Source of the DNA: Dendrolimus kikuchii
Lineage: Eukaryota > Arthropoda > Insecta > Lepidoptera > Lasiocampidae
Direction of reading: 5' to 3'
DNA length: 64,000 nucleotides
NCBI GenBank assembly: GCA_019925095.2
Contig: CM034388.1
Location: 31,812,934-31,876,933, forward strand
Below are positions 53,501 through 61,715 of the stretch, one piece after another (the first letter of the stretch is position 1; each line of letters starts with the position of its first letter). Both the position numbers and the translations under genes were made by a program. Below the pieces are notes generated by a model that saw only the letters and a list, made by a program, of their open reading frames with translations, made no database searches and was not told where the DNA came from.

Positions 53501-54103
53501 GAAGTGGAGTAGAAAAAGTAGGAAAGCGGACCCTGGGCGTCGGAGTGAACGCTCCGAACGCAACCGGGATTTAACGCTCGAATGATGATGATGGAATCAT
53601 TAAAACCTTAGTTTAAGAGTAAAGTCAGTTGCTTAGCTTGAATTTTGTAGATCATGGCTTGATTTATTAAATGGTTACACAAAACACATATTTATTTCTG
53701 TATTTGTTTTTGTTGATTGGTCAATAAAATCTTATACTAATATATAAAGCTAAAGAGTTTGTTGGTTTGAACGCGCTAATCTCAAGAACTACTGGTCTAA
53801 TTTAAAAAATTCTTTCAGTGTTAGATAGCCTATTTATTGAGGAAGGCTATAGGCTATATATCATCACGCTATCACCAATAGGAGCGGAGCACCAATGTAG
53901 AATGTTTCAAAATTGGGGGATTTTGAAAACAAATTCCACGCGGACGACGTCGCGGGCATAGCTAGTATTTTATATTACACAACTGCATTTAAAAAGCTGG
54001 GAAAAGGTTATTAATTCTTTAGTTAATTACTTACCTTAGCACATTTACTTGGTGGCGGCAAAGGGTAGTCCGGCCTTTCACTGCGAGCTTCTCGACGAGA
54101 CAT
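41417..54103 (-). CDS. Two-pore-domain (K2P) potassium channel, N-terminal half (4 exons)
   Basis: Spliced minus-strand gene: 54103-54035, 50661-50533, 46739-46620, 41543-41417. All junctions are GT/AG; the first three introns are phase 0, the fourth phase 1. Residues 1-33 are cytoplasmic. TM1 is about 34-56 (SVVFSHFVMISLVVAYCILG). Residues 57-131 form the extracellular cap, with four N-glycosylation sequons (N70, N77, N93, N96) and Cys99. Pore helix 1 is WTFTGALFYSIIVITTIG (132-149). TTIG precedes the expected YG of the K+ filter, which must lie in the next exon. K2P channels are dimeric leak channels of the plasma membrane. TM2-TM4 and the second pore were not found in the window. Confidence 0.85.
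41632..41837 (-). mobile_element. 206-bp MITE (TTA family)
   Basis: GGGCCGCTTGCATAAGG and CGTTATGCAAGCGGCCC ends; flanked by TTAA on both sides. Same body as 18634-18839 in reverse. Confidence 0.8.
41838..42147. other. K2P intron 3, no recognised features
   Basis: AT-rich intron sequence. Confidence 0.35.
42148..42232 (-). repeat. Dispersed repeat fragment (partner at 1-80)
   Basis: Reverse complement of the first 80 bases of the window. The sequence from 42233 to about 42310 may belong to the same unknown element. Confidence 0.6.
42311..42807. other. K2P intron 3, no recognised features
   Basis: AT-rich. GACGGATCGACAAACAGACG near 42530 recalls the flanks of Helitron-like repeats, but no element can be bounded. 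Confidence 0.35.
42819..43125 (+). mobile_element. RTE-like LINE (TATG family)
   Basis: Open frame from MLRWFGHVERM to ARELA-stop (42824-43105) and TATG tail. Flanked by AAACAAAAACT at 42808-42818 and 43126-43136. Confidence 0.9.
43249..43362 (-). mobile_element. MITE (TTA family), truncated
   Basis: AGGTCGCTTGCAAGAAACAC to TTTAAAGAACTATCAA; one inverted-repeat end is lost. Confidence 0.6.
43377..43686 (-). repeat. Family A repeat, reverse
   Basis: Full-length; short gap in the GCGCTGCTGCTCTC block. Confidence 0.8.
43800..44043 (-). mobile_element. RTE-like LINE (TATG family), reverse
   Basis: Flanked by CATTTAGTAC at 43790-43799 and 44044-44053. Confidence 0.85.
44330..45076 (+). mobile_element. 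Helitron split by a LINE
   Basis: Left part TAAAGCTGGAGAGTTTGTTT, GAACGCGCTAATCTCAGGAA to GGCTATAG; right part GCTATAGGCTATATATCAAC to GACGATGCGGGCACAGCTAG. The two halves join into the standard lepidopteran Helitron once 44448-44952 is removed. Confidence 0.8.
44448..44952 (+). mobile_element. RTE-like LINE (TATG family) nested in a Helitron
   Basis: Open frame 44432-44926 from LTYGCESWVWK to ARELA-stop. The 7-bp duplication GCTATAG is Helitron sequence. Confidence 0.9.
45305..45571 (+). mobile_element. Helitron-like element, another subfamily
   Basis: Begins near AAATAAAATTGAAGTGTCTG, contains GCTCCGGCTAATCTCTGAAA and ends GGTCCCGCGAAAAACTAGT. The CTAGT end and the anti-sense body order fit Helitrons. 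Confidence 0.55.
45572..45844. other. K2P intron 3, no recognised features
   Basis: Nothing recognised apart from a Helitron-like AATAGATGGCGCTGTGC word near 45738. Confidence 0.35.
45855..45903. repeat. Perfect 21-bp stem hairpin
   Basis: AAAAGAGTGATATATATCTTT and its exact complement AAAGATATATATCACTCTTTT enclose a 7-base loop. A second inverted pair (TTTATATCTTTAACTCTTT at 45901 and its complement near 46217-46235) surrounds about 300 bases. Probably the core of a foldback element. Confidence 0.75.
46398..46438. repeat. Perfect 18-bp stem hairpin
   Basis: GACCCTACCGGTTGGAGG and its exact complement around loop AGTGA. GACCGTAGGGTC nearby repeats part of the motif. It lies about 180 bases downstream of K2P exon 3 in transcription order. 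Confidence 0.8.
46620..46739 (-). CDS. K2P exon 3 (extracellular cap)
   Basis: Acceptor TTTGTTTAG and donor AAG|GTAACT. 40 codons with NISKIRTNTTQSIWTMTRNV and NQTNWTCEVVDMLK: four NxS/T sequons and one cysteine, consistent with the K2P cap. Confidence 0.85.
46828..47600 (+). mobile_element. Composite Helitron, about 770 bp
   Basis: Two Helitron segments fused: GAAGAGTTTGTTTGTTTAAA...AATTAGGGATCCTTACT, a middle block with ACCTTGGTATTAATCCTTAT, then a second GAACGCGCTAATCTCAGGAA and the end GACGTCGCGGGCACAGCTAG. The same composite occurs inverted at 51272-52025. Confidence 0.75.
47700..48055 (+). pseudogene. Frameshifted LINE-associated protein remnant (LVWDATCVDT type)
   Basis: Frame 1 encodes GHPLVWDATCVDTSAESHLP and CKYVSIGTYLW. 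A later frame encodes LGQRISIAIQRENAAS and LGTLLADSNLESIF. These two motifs belong, in this order, to a conserved C-terminal module that I recall from many invertebrate reverse-transcriptase-related proteins. At least one frameshift separates them here, so it is dead. Confidence 0.5.
48100..48408 (-). repeat. Family A repeat, reverse, full length
   Basis: Good copy with both ends. Confidence 0.85.
48409..49472. other. K2P intron 2, about 1 kb without recognised repeats
   Basis: A mildly G+C-rich patch near 48590-48690 (GCCGACAGCCACTGACACTC) and short frames at 49149-49331 (plus) and 49311-49547 (minus) were examined. None has splice support or a motif. Confidence 0.4.
49473..49782 (+). repeat. 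Family A SINE-like repeat
   Basis: Full-length with ATCCGTGCAGAAACGGAGAA start and CTGCTGATCTCCTGCAATTA end plus an A-run. Confidence 0.8.
49783..50177. other. K2P intron 2, no recognised features
   Basis: AT-rich. The 68-codon frame at 49913-50119 has no motif. Confidence 0.35.
50189..50418 (+). mobile_element. RTE-like LINE (TATG family) with internal deletion
   Basis: Flanked by GTCTTGTCTTG at 50178-50188 and 50419-50429. The TGATGTCAGGAGCCTTAAGA segment is deleted after AGCAGAAGG. Confidence 0.9.
50533..50661 (-). CDS. K2P exon 2 (TM1)
   Basis: Acceptor TTCCAAG and donor GAG|GTATGT. 43 codons starting VLYYTWKLCSVVFSHF and ending FERLEAQHEKE. The GAVTFE-like end after TM1 is typical of K2P channels. 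A minus-oriented LINE tail lies in the intron 52 bases upstream of the acceptor. Confidence 0.85.
50713..50910 (-). mobile_element. RTE-like LINE (TATG family), reverse, next to K2P exon 2
   Basis: Flanked by GAAATTATA at 50704-50712 and 50911-50919. Its edge is 52 bases from the exon 2 boundary. Confidence 0.85.
50920..51270. other. K2P intron 1, no recognised features
   Basis: AT-rich intron sequence. Confidence 0.35.
51272..52025 (-). mobile_element. Composite Helitron, inverted partner of 46828-47600
   Basis: Starts ACTAGCTGTGCCCGCGACGT and ends with TTCAGCTTTATAATATTAGT. It holds the same two-part composite with the GTACAAAATGAAGAGTTTTT region in the middle. High similarity over about 750 bases to the forward copy 4 kb away. 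Confidence 0.8.
52073..52318 (-). repeat. Family A repeat, reverse, 5'-truncated
   Basis: From TTTATGGTATGAGTTCAACA to CCTACCACCTCGCTGGCAGG; ends before the ATCCGTGCAGG start. Confidence 0.7.
52319..52880. other. K2P intron 1, uncertain minus-strand coding-like patch
   Basis: The minus strand of 52640-52825 is open in two frames for about 50-65 codons. One frame ends SESPCQLCIVTTTAKLDHG, which looks like repeat-derived sequence. No reliable splice pair was found, so no exon is called. Confidence 0.3.
52897..53594 (+). mobile_element. RTE LINE (ATG-repeat family), 5'-truncated
   Basis: Open frame 52902-53585 encodes QFKYLGSVLSASGDIDHDV, RPVLLNGCEAWPVLERHKQE, LRWMCGVTRKDRVRNSRIRG, RLRWYGHVLRR and GRRGRPKKCWLDVVKDDM, typical of the C-terminal third of RTE-clade proteins. 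It ends in ATGATGATGATGG. A 16-bp duplication AATCATTAAAACCTTA flanks it (52881-52896, 53595-53610). The frame is intact, so the insertion is young. Endonuclease and RT palm are absent. Confidence 0.92.
53729..53970 (+). mobile_element. Helitron (CTAGT type)
   Basis: TAATATATAAAGCTAAAGAG start, GAACGCGCTAATCTCAAGAA, end GACGTCGCGGGCATAGCTAG. Same subfamily as 44330-45076. Confidence 0.8.
54035..54103 (-). CDS. K2P exon 1 (start codon, cytoplasmic N-terminus)
   Basis: ATG at 54103-54101 encodes MSRREARSERPDYPLPPPSK plus CAK before the consensus donor AAG|GTAAGT. It was chosen as start because it is the only Met in the open frame before TM1. A 5' UTR of unknown length lies upstream. Confidence 0.75.
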
Positions 54104-55046
54104 TATTACTCCTTTATCAGATGGTACTTCACTCAAAATGGTAAACTCAACTACTTCACATCATTGTACGTATTTTGCAATAAGGTCACAAGTTTATGAA
54201 GGGATAAAGTCTGCCGTTTGTGTTCTGAGCTGAATTACGCAAATACTGCATGTTGCACTAAGATTTGTTTGAGATAGATCAACGTATGTCGCTTTTGAGT
54301 TTTATGTTCTACGAAATCAATGATTTTAAAGATAACACAGGTCAACTCTTGATCTTTTATGACATTAAAAGCAAACATAAGCTTTGTAATTTAACAAATT
54401 TACATTAAGAAATGTTATTATGTTATTTATTTCTTTCTTTCGAATTAATTCAACTAAGAATCACATAAATTTTCACTCCGTTGGACAATTAATTGGTCTA
54501 CTTGGAAACGGCAATAGAGGATGACCCAAATCATTACCGGAATACACATAATTTATATGATGGTTTTTCTTGATTCCTTAAAGTCCAAACAAGAACTAGA
54601 TTCACTTAATTTATTCTTTCGTAATACTAAACAGACAATGTTATGATTAGGATGCAAATATTTACGTTTGATGTATGGTTATTGATGATGGACGTAGGGG
54701 TGGTGTGCGGTGGGCGGCGGGGGCGCGGGTACCGGCGCGTACGCACGCCAACAGACTGGATGGAACTTTGGAAAACGGGAGCTAATCGGGTTGCCAGGCA
54801 GGCGGAAATCTCATGTTATCCCAACATTTACTAATATGTTTAAGGACAATCATAGGCACTGAGAGCTATGTACAACAGGAAATATTTGTACCTCCGTGCA
54901 ATAATTTAAACCTAAGACATATATTAAAATGTTGTCCTTTATCACTACTCTATTAATGAATTTACTGTCCATCTATACACATTGTCTAGATTAGTCTAGG
55001 TCTAGAAGCATAATCAAGACATTTAGCTTCCCGACCTTCTTAAATT
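54104..55046. other. Upstream region of the K2P gene
   Basis: Presumed 5' UTR and promoter of the K2P gene on the minus strand. A short G+C-rich island at about 54690-54790 (GTGGGCGGCGGGGGCGCGGG) lies about 590 bases before the ATG. The 63-codon plus frame across it looks incidental. No TATA or Inr/DPE pair could be placed with confidence. Confidence 0.4.
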
Positions 55047-55047
55047 C

Positions 55048-55292
55048 GGACGGCCTCTGTGGTTGAGCGAGCTAAGCCTTTGCCGGCCTACCTCACTGCA
55101 ACGCAGAGACTCCGGGTTCGATTCCTGGTATAGTGAATTTCGGAAAACGTCTTTTCTCCGTTATTTACTATGGTCTGCGTGTCTGGGATCGGCCCCAGAG
55201 TAGTCCGTTGTATATTACCCATAACACAAGCGTAACTTGCTTAATTTGGGGATATACAATGTGTGTGTGTTTGTCTGCCGATTATTATTATA
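55048..55292 (+). repeat. Family C SINE, full length
   Basis: GACGGCCTCTGTGGTTGAGC (A box), GGGTTCGATTCCTGG (B box) and TGTCTGCCGATTATTATTA end. Confidence 0.88.
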
Positions 55293-55314
55293 AAAAAAAA
55301 CAGATATCTATCGT

Positions 55315-55625
55315 AATATCCGTGCAGGAACGGAGAAAGAATACAATTTCCAGCGTTGGGGTGGCCTGTCGTAAGAGGCGACAAAATAAATCCACAGGCA
55401 GGTGGTAGGGCATTTGCCTGACTGGATGGCTACCACCCCTGGTCTAGAGTATGCCGCCATAACAACCTTAAGCTGTGTTCCGGCATTAGTGACCAGGTTC
55501 CAGTCTCCCTTAAGAGAGCAGTAGCGCATTAGTAGCACCTTTGGTGTTGCAAATGTCCATAGGCGATGGTAACCGCTTTCCATCATGTGGGCCGTCTGCC
55601 TGTCTACTGAAATCATGCAATAACA
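55315..55625 (+). repeat. Family A SINE-like repeat
   Basis: Full-length copy, starting 23 bases after a SINE C copy. Confidence 0.8.
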
Positions 55626-55763
55626 CAAATTTCAAGTCTCAACTTATGTAGTTGATTGTATAGTGTGCATCTACAAAATCATTTTGACATTAACAAATAT
55701 AAGTGCTTTTATCTCTAAGATCGGAGAGCAACTCCTATCTGTAATCTAATCGGTTATAATATT

Positions 55764-55995
55764 TGACGGCCTCTGTGGTTGAGCGGGCTAAGTCTCTGCC
55801 AGCTTACCTCACTGCAATGTAGAGGCTCCGCGTTCGATTCCTGGCATGATAAATTTCGGAAACGAATTTTCTCCGTTATTTACTATAGTCTGGGTGTAGT
55901 GGAATCAGTCCCAGTAATTCGTTGTATATTACCCATAAACACGCGTAACTTGCTTAACTTGGAGATGTACAATACGTGTGTTTGTCTGCCGATTC
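55764..55995 (+). repeat. Family C SINE, full length
   Basis: Same head and end as 55048-55292 with more changes (TCTGCCAGCTTACC, CCGCGTTCGATTCCTGGC). Confidence 0.85.
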
Positions 55996-56235
55996 TTTTT
56001 TATTTTTATAATAATCCAGTAAGTTTTTACAATTAGATATTTATAAAGACGCTAATTAAAACATTTTCTGTTATAAGACCATTGGACAGTATATATTAGT
56101 ATAGATGAGCACAAGAAATGAAATTAACTCCATGTTTTCATTCAGTCATCAGTGAAGCGTAGGAATTCTTCAATGAAGCACCTTTTGCTTGTTAAATGCG
56201 TATATTTTAATATTTTGTGAGTTTACATTAAATTT

Positions 56236-56410
56236 GATCGTGTACTAGCGGAGGGTGATGTCAGGAGCCTTAAGAACAGACGAGTGTGCATGACAAGAGT
56301 TATGAATGTCAAAGAAGCAAGTGAGGTATGTAAGAATGGGCCTAAATGGCGCTCTGTTGTTCGTGCCTACCCCGCAAGGGAACTGGCGTGAAGTTATGTA
56401 TGTATGTATG
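56236..56410 (+). mobile_element. RTE-like LINE (TATG family)
   Basis: Flanked by TACATTAAATTT at 56224-56235 and 56411-56422. Confidence 0.9.
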
Positions 56411-56689
56411 TACATTAAATTTTCTTGCGCGTACAAATTTTTCGTCTTCGCTCCGTTCTTGAATTTCGAATATTGGCGGTTGGCCGTAGACAAATGAGCA
56501 TTTGTCATAGGCAATTTTGATATTGCGTGTACACACCGGCGCGAGCGTACTGATTTCATACTCGGCTGGACCGGTGTGTACCTTCCCGTAGTAAATCGTG
56601 CCGCGACACACTGGCATTGGCTAAATGAATGTAGAATGCGCTAGTGCTATAATTCCAAACAAAACGCAACGAAACATGTTTTAATAATC
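56411..56689. other. Stretch between two LINE copies
   Basis: Moderately G+C-rich (CCGGCGCGAGCGTACTG near 56537). The overlapping frames on both strands have no motif. Confidence 0.3.
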
Positions 56690-56705
56690 AGGAACTAAAG
56701 TTGGA

Positions 56706-57052
56706 GTGACGCTCGCGGACCGCGTTCGTAATACCGAAGTAAGAAAGAGAGTTGGTCTGGAAGAGAGTGTCGGGGTGAAGGTAAGGAAAGGAATGCTCCT
56801 GTGCTTCGGGCATGATGAAAGAATGACTAAACAAATATACAATGCAAAAGTGGATAGATGCAGAAGTCGTGGAAGGCCACGACACACCTTCCGTGATCAA
56901 ATTGATCGTGTACTAGCAGAAGGTGCTGTCAGGAGCTTTAAGAACAGACGAGCGTGCATGACAAGAGTTATAAATGTCAAAGACGCAAGTGAGGTGTGTA
57001 AGGATAAGCCCCTACCCCGCAAGGGAACTCGCGTGAAGTTATGTATGTATGT
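56706..57052 (+). mobile_element. RTE-like LINE (TATG family) with deletions
   Basis: Flanked by AGGAACTAAAGTTGGA at 56690-56705 and 57053-57068. The GTGGAAAGAATGC segment and the WHSVVRAY segment are missing. Confidence 0.92.
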
Positions 57053-57068
57053 AGGAACTAAAGTTGGA

Positions 57069-57489
57069 TGATTAATAGTGAGGTTTCCCGGCAAAATAGG
57101 TATGTAATCCTGGCAACCGCAACGCGTGTCGAGCAACCAGTGCGCGAGCGCCGTCCCGTGGCCTGCTCGTGAAGCGTATTTGGGTCGTCGCTCATAAACC
57201 CATTCATAATTCACAGGCTATTGATAGCTTTATTGCATTCACGCACAGAACGAATAATTATGCTTTTTCATATTCTCATGGAAACCACTTCCGACCCGAA
57301 ACAATCTGCGGCCTCTCTTTATGACATTGGTTTCTTTGAAACAACTTTTATGTCGTCTATATTGTATTTTAAATTTTTATCTACGTATTTCACTATTGTT
57401 CCTGGGCTTGTTTACAAGAATAGTTGTTCAGACTGTCTTGGTTGTAAATGATTATTGAAATCCCCATTTAAGAACTACTACAAAGAACA
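57069..57489. other. No recognised features
   Basis: A G+C-rich patch near 57110-57180 and a 76-codon frame (57221-57451) have no motif or splice support. Confidence 0.35.
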
Positions 57490-57490
57490 G

Positions 57491-57792
57491 TGCTCCGATG
57501 GTTCGGGCATGTGGAAAGAATGCATGATGAAAGAATGACTAAACAGATATACAATGCAAAAGTGGATGGATGCAGAAGTCGTGGAAGGCCACGACACACC
57601 TTCCATGATCAAATTGATCGTGTACTAGCGGAGGGTGATGTCAGGAGCCTTAAGAACAGACGAGTGTGCATGACAAGAGTTATGAATGTCAAAGAAGCAA
57701 GTGAGGTGTGTAAGAATGGGCGTAAATGGCGCTCTGTTGTTCGTGCCTACCCCGCAAGGGAACTGGCGTGAAGTTATGTATGTATGTATGTA
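57491..57792 (+). mobile_element. RTE-like LINE (TATG family)
   Basis: Open frame MLRWFGHVERM to ARELA-stop plus tail. The flanks share AAAGAAC-type sequence but the duplication is imperfect. Confidence 0.88.
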
Positions 57793-58228
57793 AAAAGAAT
57801 AGAACAGAAAGAACTACTACCGTGCAACGGATTACCGAGGAGTTTTATTGGGCAACCCTAACTGTGGAGTGGCAATAGCATCTTTAGTTCTGAACGAACT
57901 AAATCTGACGTGGCGAATCCTCACACACCGGCAGCGACTTCCCCCCTACGCGCGGTTGATGGCTCTCAATCGGGCTTCCCCTAAAAAAAGGGTTCATGCG
58001 CAACAGCTAAGTCAGCGCTAAGACTGCACTACCAGATTGCTGGCCAGTGAACTTCATCTCATTTATAAAGCAAGAAATACGTTGCGTCTCTTTAGCCTTG
58101 AAGCGGGTGACGGCTGATGTCCTTGAGGGCCGTCACTCGCGGCTATACATCTACATTTGCCGATGGTCTCTCCTCCGTGCAAGTTATTTCAACTTTACAG
58201 AATTGGTGTAAATGAAAAAGTTTTTTGT
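57793..58228. other. G+C-richer stretch, unclassified
   Basis: CACACACCGGCAGCGACTTC, CTACGCGCGGTTGATGGCTC and GGGTGACGGCTGATGTCC stand out from the AT-rich background. Possibly the 5' or 3' UTR of a LINE; no frame or duplication proves it. Confidence 0.3.
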
Positions 58229-58537
58229 TTTTTTTTTGCAGGAGATCAGCAGACAGGCAGACGGCCCACTTGATGGAAAGCGGTTACCATCGCCTATGGA
58301 CATTTGCAACAGCAAAGTTGCTACAAATGCGCTGCTGCTCTCTAAAGGGAGACTGGAACCTGGTCACTAATGCCGGAACACAACTCAAGGTTGTTATGGC
58401 GACATACTTTAGACCAGGGATGGTAGCCATCCAGTCGGGTAAACGCCCTACCTGGCTGTGGGTTGTTAAGTCGCCTCTTACGACAGGCCGCCCCAACGCA
58501 GGAAATTGTATTCTTTCTCCGTTCCTGCACGGATAGA
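58229..58537 (-). repeat. Family A repeat, reverse, full length
   Basis: Both ends intact with a T-run (poly(A) on the minus strand) at the left edge. Confidence 0.85.
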
Positions 58538-58819
58538 TATTATCTCTTTCAGAAATAATACTAAAATTTAAAAAAATATTTTACTAGCATAAAATTACAA
58601 ATAATTTTAGATATAATAATAAACACGCGGTAATTATACGATGATCGTGGTAAATAAGCGATTATCAAAACATTACTTAACTCATCTTAGTTAAGTTAAA
58701 CTAAATTACAAATAATACCTACAAAATATATAATTCTAAACGAACAATCAATTGTAACAAGTGCAGGTCACTCTGAAGATATAACTCTAATAGTTAACAA
58801 TAGTATTTAGATGGTGGAA

Positions 58820-59386
58820 GCTTTCAGCGTGATAGTAATGGAAGGTACCTTAATTATTGCAGCTACACGAAAAGGGTCTTAGGAGACAATCCACAATTTT
58901 TCGTGAATCCTGATCTCCATTCACAGATTTTCAAAAAAAGTGTACAGTTATCAAAAAAAATGACCATTTTACACGTTTTTTAACATTAATCAAAGACTTC
59001 TATAGGACCAAACCGTATTCGGAGTACTAAAAGAGTCCTAAGATCATTGTAATGTAGCTGCAACGTCACGTCAAAGGAATGCTCCGGTGGTTCGGGCATG
59101 TGGAAAGAATGACTAAACAGATATACAATGCAAAAGTGGATGGATGCAGAAGTCGTGGAAGGCCACGACACGCCTTCCATGATCAAATTGATCGTGTACT
59201 AGCAGAAGGTGATGTTAGGAACCTTAAGAACAGACGAGCGTACATGACAAGAGTTATAAATGTCAAAGAAGCAAGTGAGGTGTGTAAGAATAAACCTAAA
59301 CGGCGCTCTGTTGTTCGTGCTTACCCCGCAAGGGAACTGGCGTGAAGTTATGTATGTATGTATGTATGCAACGTCACGCTGAAAGT
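58820..59386. mobile_element. Inverted-repeat element hosting a LINE
   Basis: CTTTCAGCGTGA at the left and TCACGCTGAAAG at the right, with inner arms GCAGCTACAC and GTAGCTGC and GGGTCTTAGGAG and GTCCTAAGATC, form imperfect terminal inverted repeats of about 65 bases. Without the nested LINE it would be about 260 bases, a typical MITE size. Confidence 0.55.
59071..59366 (+). mobile_element. RTE-like LINE (TATG family) nested in the inverted-repeat element
   Basis: Open frame 59079-59345. Flanked by TGCAACGTCACG at 59059-59070 and 59367-59378, which is host-element sequence. Confidence 0.92.
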
Positions 59387-59866
59387 TTATATCCTATATA
59401 TTGATAATTTACAACAACACTTAAGGAGTCAAAAATTCATACAATTACTTTATATTGCTATATAAGTAATGTTGGGAGATGATCTCAAAATCGTAAGACT
59501 AAATTGTATCACAATGTATATTAGGCATATTATAATAACTTACAATCTATATAAACAAGAATGTCGGAATATTAAAATTAGAGCGTTTCGTCATAAAACG
59601 CGGCATGGCATGGCGGCGTCATGTATTCTGGGAAGCGAGGTTTGACAGTTAACTGGGAAACAGTCCATTGAATGAGGTAGAATTCGGTCTGGAATTACTT
59701 CATAATAAATTTAATAAAAACCATGATAAAACTTGAAATGTAGTGACATTTTTATTAGCAAATAAATACGTTGTTCGCGTTGACATGGAGACGTATTTGA
59801 TAAGAAATTACAAGAACGGCAACATCGATTGCATCTATCCCACGAATCAACGTCATTTATCGCAAT
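59387..59866. other. No recognised features
   Basis: AT-rich sequence; the 66-codon minus frame at 59711-59911 has no motif. Confidence 0.35.
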
Positions 59867-59867
59867 A

Positions 59868-60535
59868 AAAATAAAAAAACTTCGTTTCAAAAAAACCGAC
59901 TTCAAAAACATCTTGAAGTCGGTGCAAAGTAAAACATAAAAATTACTATATTTTGAAAATTACTAAGCACCGACTTTAAGATGCTTTAGATAATATATAT
60001 TAATAATAATAGCTTTAGAAATAAGTTATTTTATACTTTTTAGTTTTTGAAGTCGGTTTTTTAAACGAAGTTTTTTTATTTTTTTTGTTACTTTTTAGTT
60101 TCTAGCTATGTATGGGTAGATCTACGAAAGGTGCCGCGCTCCTTAAAAAATATAGGTCCCAAGAAACGGGAACAAAAAAATGTTCGTAAAATGAAAACTA
60201 CTGGACCAAACTATGTCAAATTTTTAGGGGACCAAATGGCAACTATTCCGCATCAAACTAAAAATCACGTAAATCGGATCATAAATCTCAGCGTAATCGG
60301 TGTACATATGGAACGGAATGGAAAATTTATCATAAAAAATATTCATAAAATGAAAACTACTGGGCCAAACTATGTCAAATTTTTAGGGGACCAAATGGCA
60401 GCTATTCCGCGTTGAACAAGAAAAGAAACATGTAAATCGGATATCATAAATCTCGGAATAATCGGTTAACATACATAAAAAAAAACGATCCCGACGAATT
60501 GAGAACCTCCTCCATTTTTTGAAGTCGGTTAAAAA
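59868..60535 (+). mobile_element. Hairpin plus tandem-unit element, short copy
   Basis: Same plan as 30025-31353: AACTTCGTTTCAAAAAAACC palindrome arms, GGTAGATCTACGAAAGGTGC linker, then only two tandem units and the end TTTTTGAAGTCGGTTAAAAA. The open frame 60131-60415 is read-through of the units (KMKTTGPNYVKFLGDQMA twice), not a gene. Confidence 0.75.
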
Positions 60536-60650
60536 GTGTCCTAAGTGTTGATCCGGGATATAAGCTAGCTGTGTCGAGGGTCATTTAAATCCGTTCAGTA
60601 GTTTTCACGTGATGCCTTAACAGACAGACAAATTCTAAAAAAAAAACATT
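60536..60650 (-). mobile_element. Helitron-like fragment
   Basis: GATATAAGCTAGCTGTG and CATTTAAATCCGTTCAGTAG are body words of lepidopteran Helitrons in reverse; the ends are missing. Confidence 0.45.
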
Positions 60651-60758
60651 TTCGAAATTTGCCTGTCCAAATTAACTCCTCTAGATTTTTCATTTTTCAA
60701 TTCGTTGTACAAAACTCGACCCTTCATAGATTATATTATAGATACAGTTGATAAGAAA

Positions 60759-61174
60759 ATGAGGTGACAGGTGTCTTTTGTGACCCTAAAATTCCTGTTA
60801 AATTAAAAGGACAGATCTATAAATCCATCATTAGACCTGTCCTATTGAACGGCAGTGAAGCGTGGCCTGTACTTGAGCGACACAAGCAAGAACTGCATGT
60901 CACAGAGATGAATACGCTGCGATGGATGTGTGGAGTGACGCGGAAAGACCGTGTCAGGAACTCCCGCATCCACGGCAGTCTTCATCTCCGTGACATAGCA
61001 GGCAAACTGCAAGAGTATCGCTTACGCTGGTATGGCCGGAGATAAACTAATTATGTGGGGAACAAATGTCTCAAAACGGGGGATGCTGAAGACCGTGCGA
61101 AGTGGAGTATAAAAAGTAGGAAAGCAGATCCTGGGCGTCGGATTTAACGCTCGGATGATGATGATGATGATGAT
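60759..61174 (+). mobile_element. RTE LINE (ATG-repeat family), degraded copy
   Basis: RPVLLNGSEAWPVLERHKQE and LRWMCGVTRKDRVRNSRIHG are open up to 61045, then a deletion removes the GRRGRPKKCW region. Tail (ATG)n. Flanked by GATAAGAAA at 60750-60758 and 61175-61183. Confidence 0.88.
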
Positions 61175-61183
61175 GATAAGAAA

Positions 61184-61715
61184 TTATTCCATGACAACTA
61201 TAATCAAGTTAAAGCCGAAGACAAACCGAAAAGTAAACAAATTGTTAAAACATTCTCGAAATTAAGAAATGCTTTGAATTTTTTTAAATAAAATATGAAA
61301 GAGAACGCTTCTGTAGCATAACGGACAGCAATGATCGTCCATTTGTCAAACAGTGGAACAGACAGACGTGTGTTTACACGTGTTATATATATGCATACAT
61401 GTGTCCGAGTCGCGGTTTGTTTACGTCTAGCAAATTAATTGGCGGCGCGAGATGGTATGCCAGCCCCCGGATTGATTATCACGTATTTCTGGAGTGCCCC
61501 CGATTCGAAAATCTGGACAAAATATGTTTTTATAGTGGGGAAGTCACTCTTTAGTCTATAGAAGCATTTATAAGGGAAAAGATCTTTATTAAGATTACTT
61601 AATAGACTATAGCGCAGACGAATATATTAATGATAATACAATAAATAAGATAATGACATTGAAATTTTCAAATTTATTCTTTATCAAGTTTTTAATAATT
61701 TCAACAATTCTTTTT
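61184..61715. other. No recognised features
   Basis: A G+C patch near 61395-61500 (GAGTCGCGGTTTGTTTACG, GGCGGCGCGAGATGGTATGC). No frame or repeat recognised. Confidence 0.35.

Noticed and set aside
60131..60415. 94-codon frame with an internal repeat (KMKTTGPNYVKFLGDQMA twice)
   Set aside because: It is read-through of two tandem units of the hairpin element. The six-unit copy at 30.3-31.3 kb is not open.
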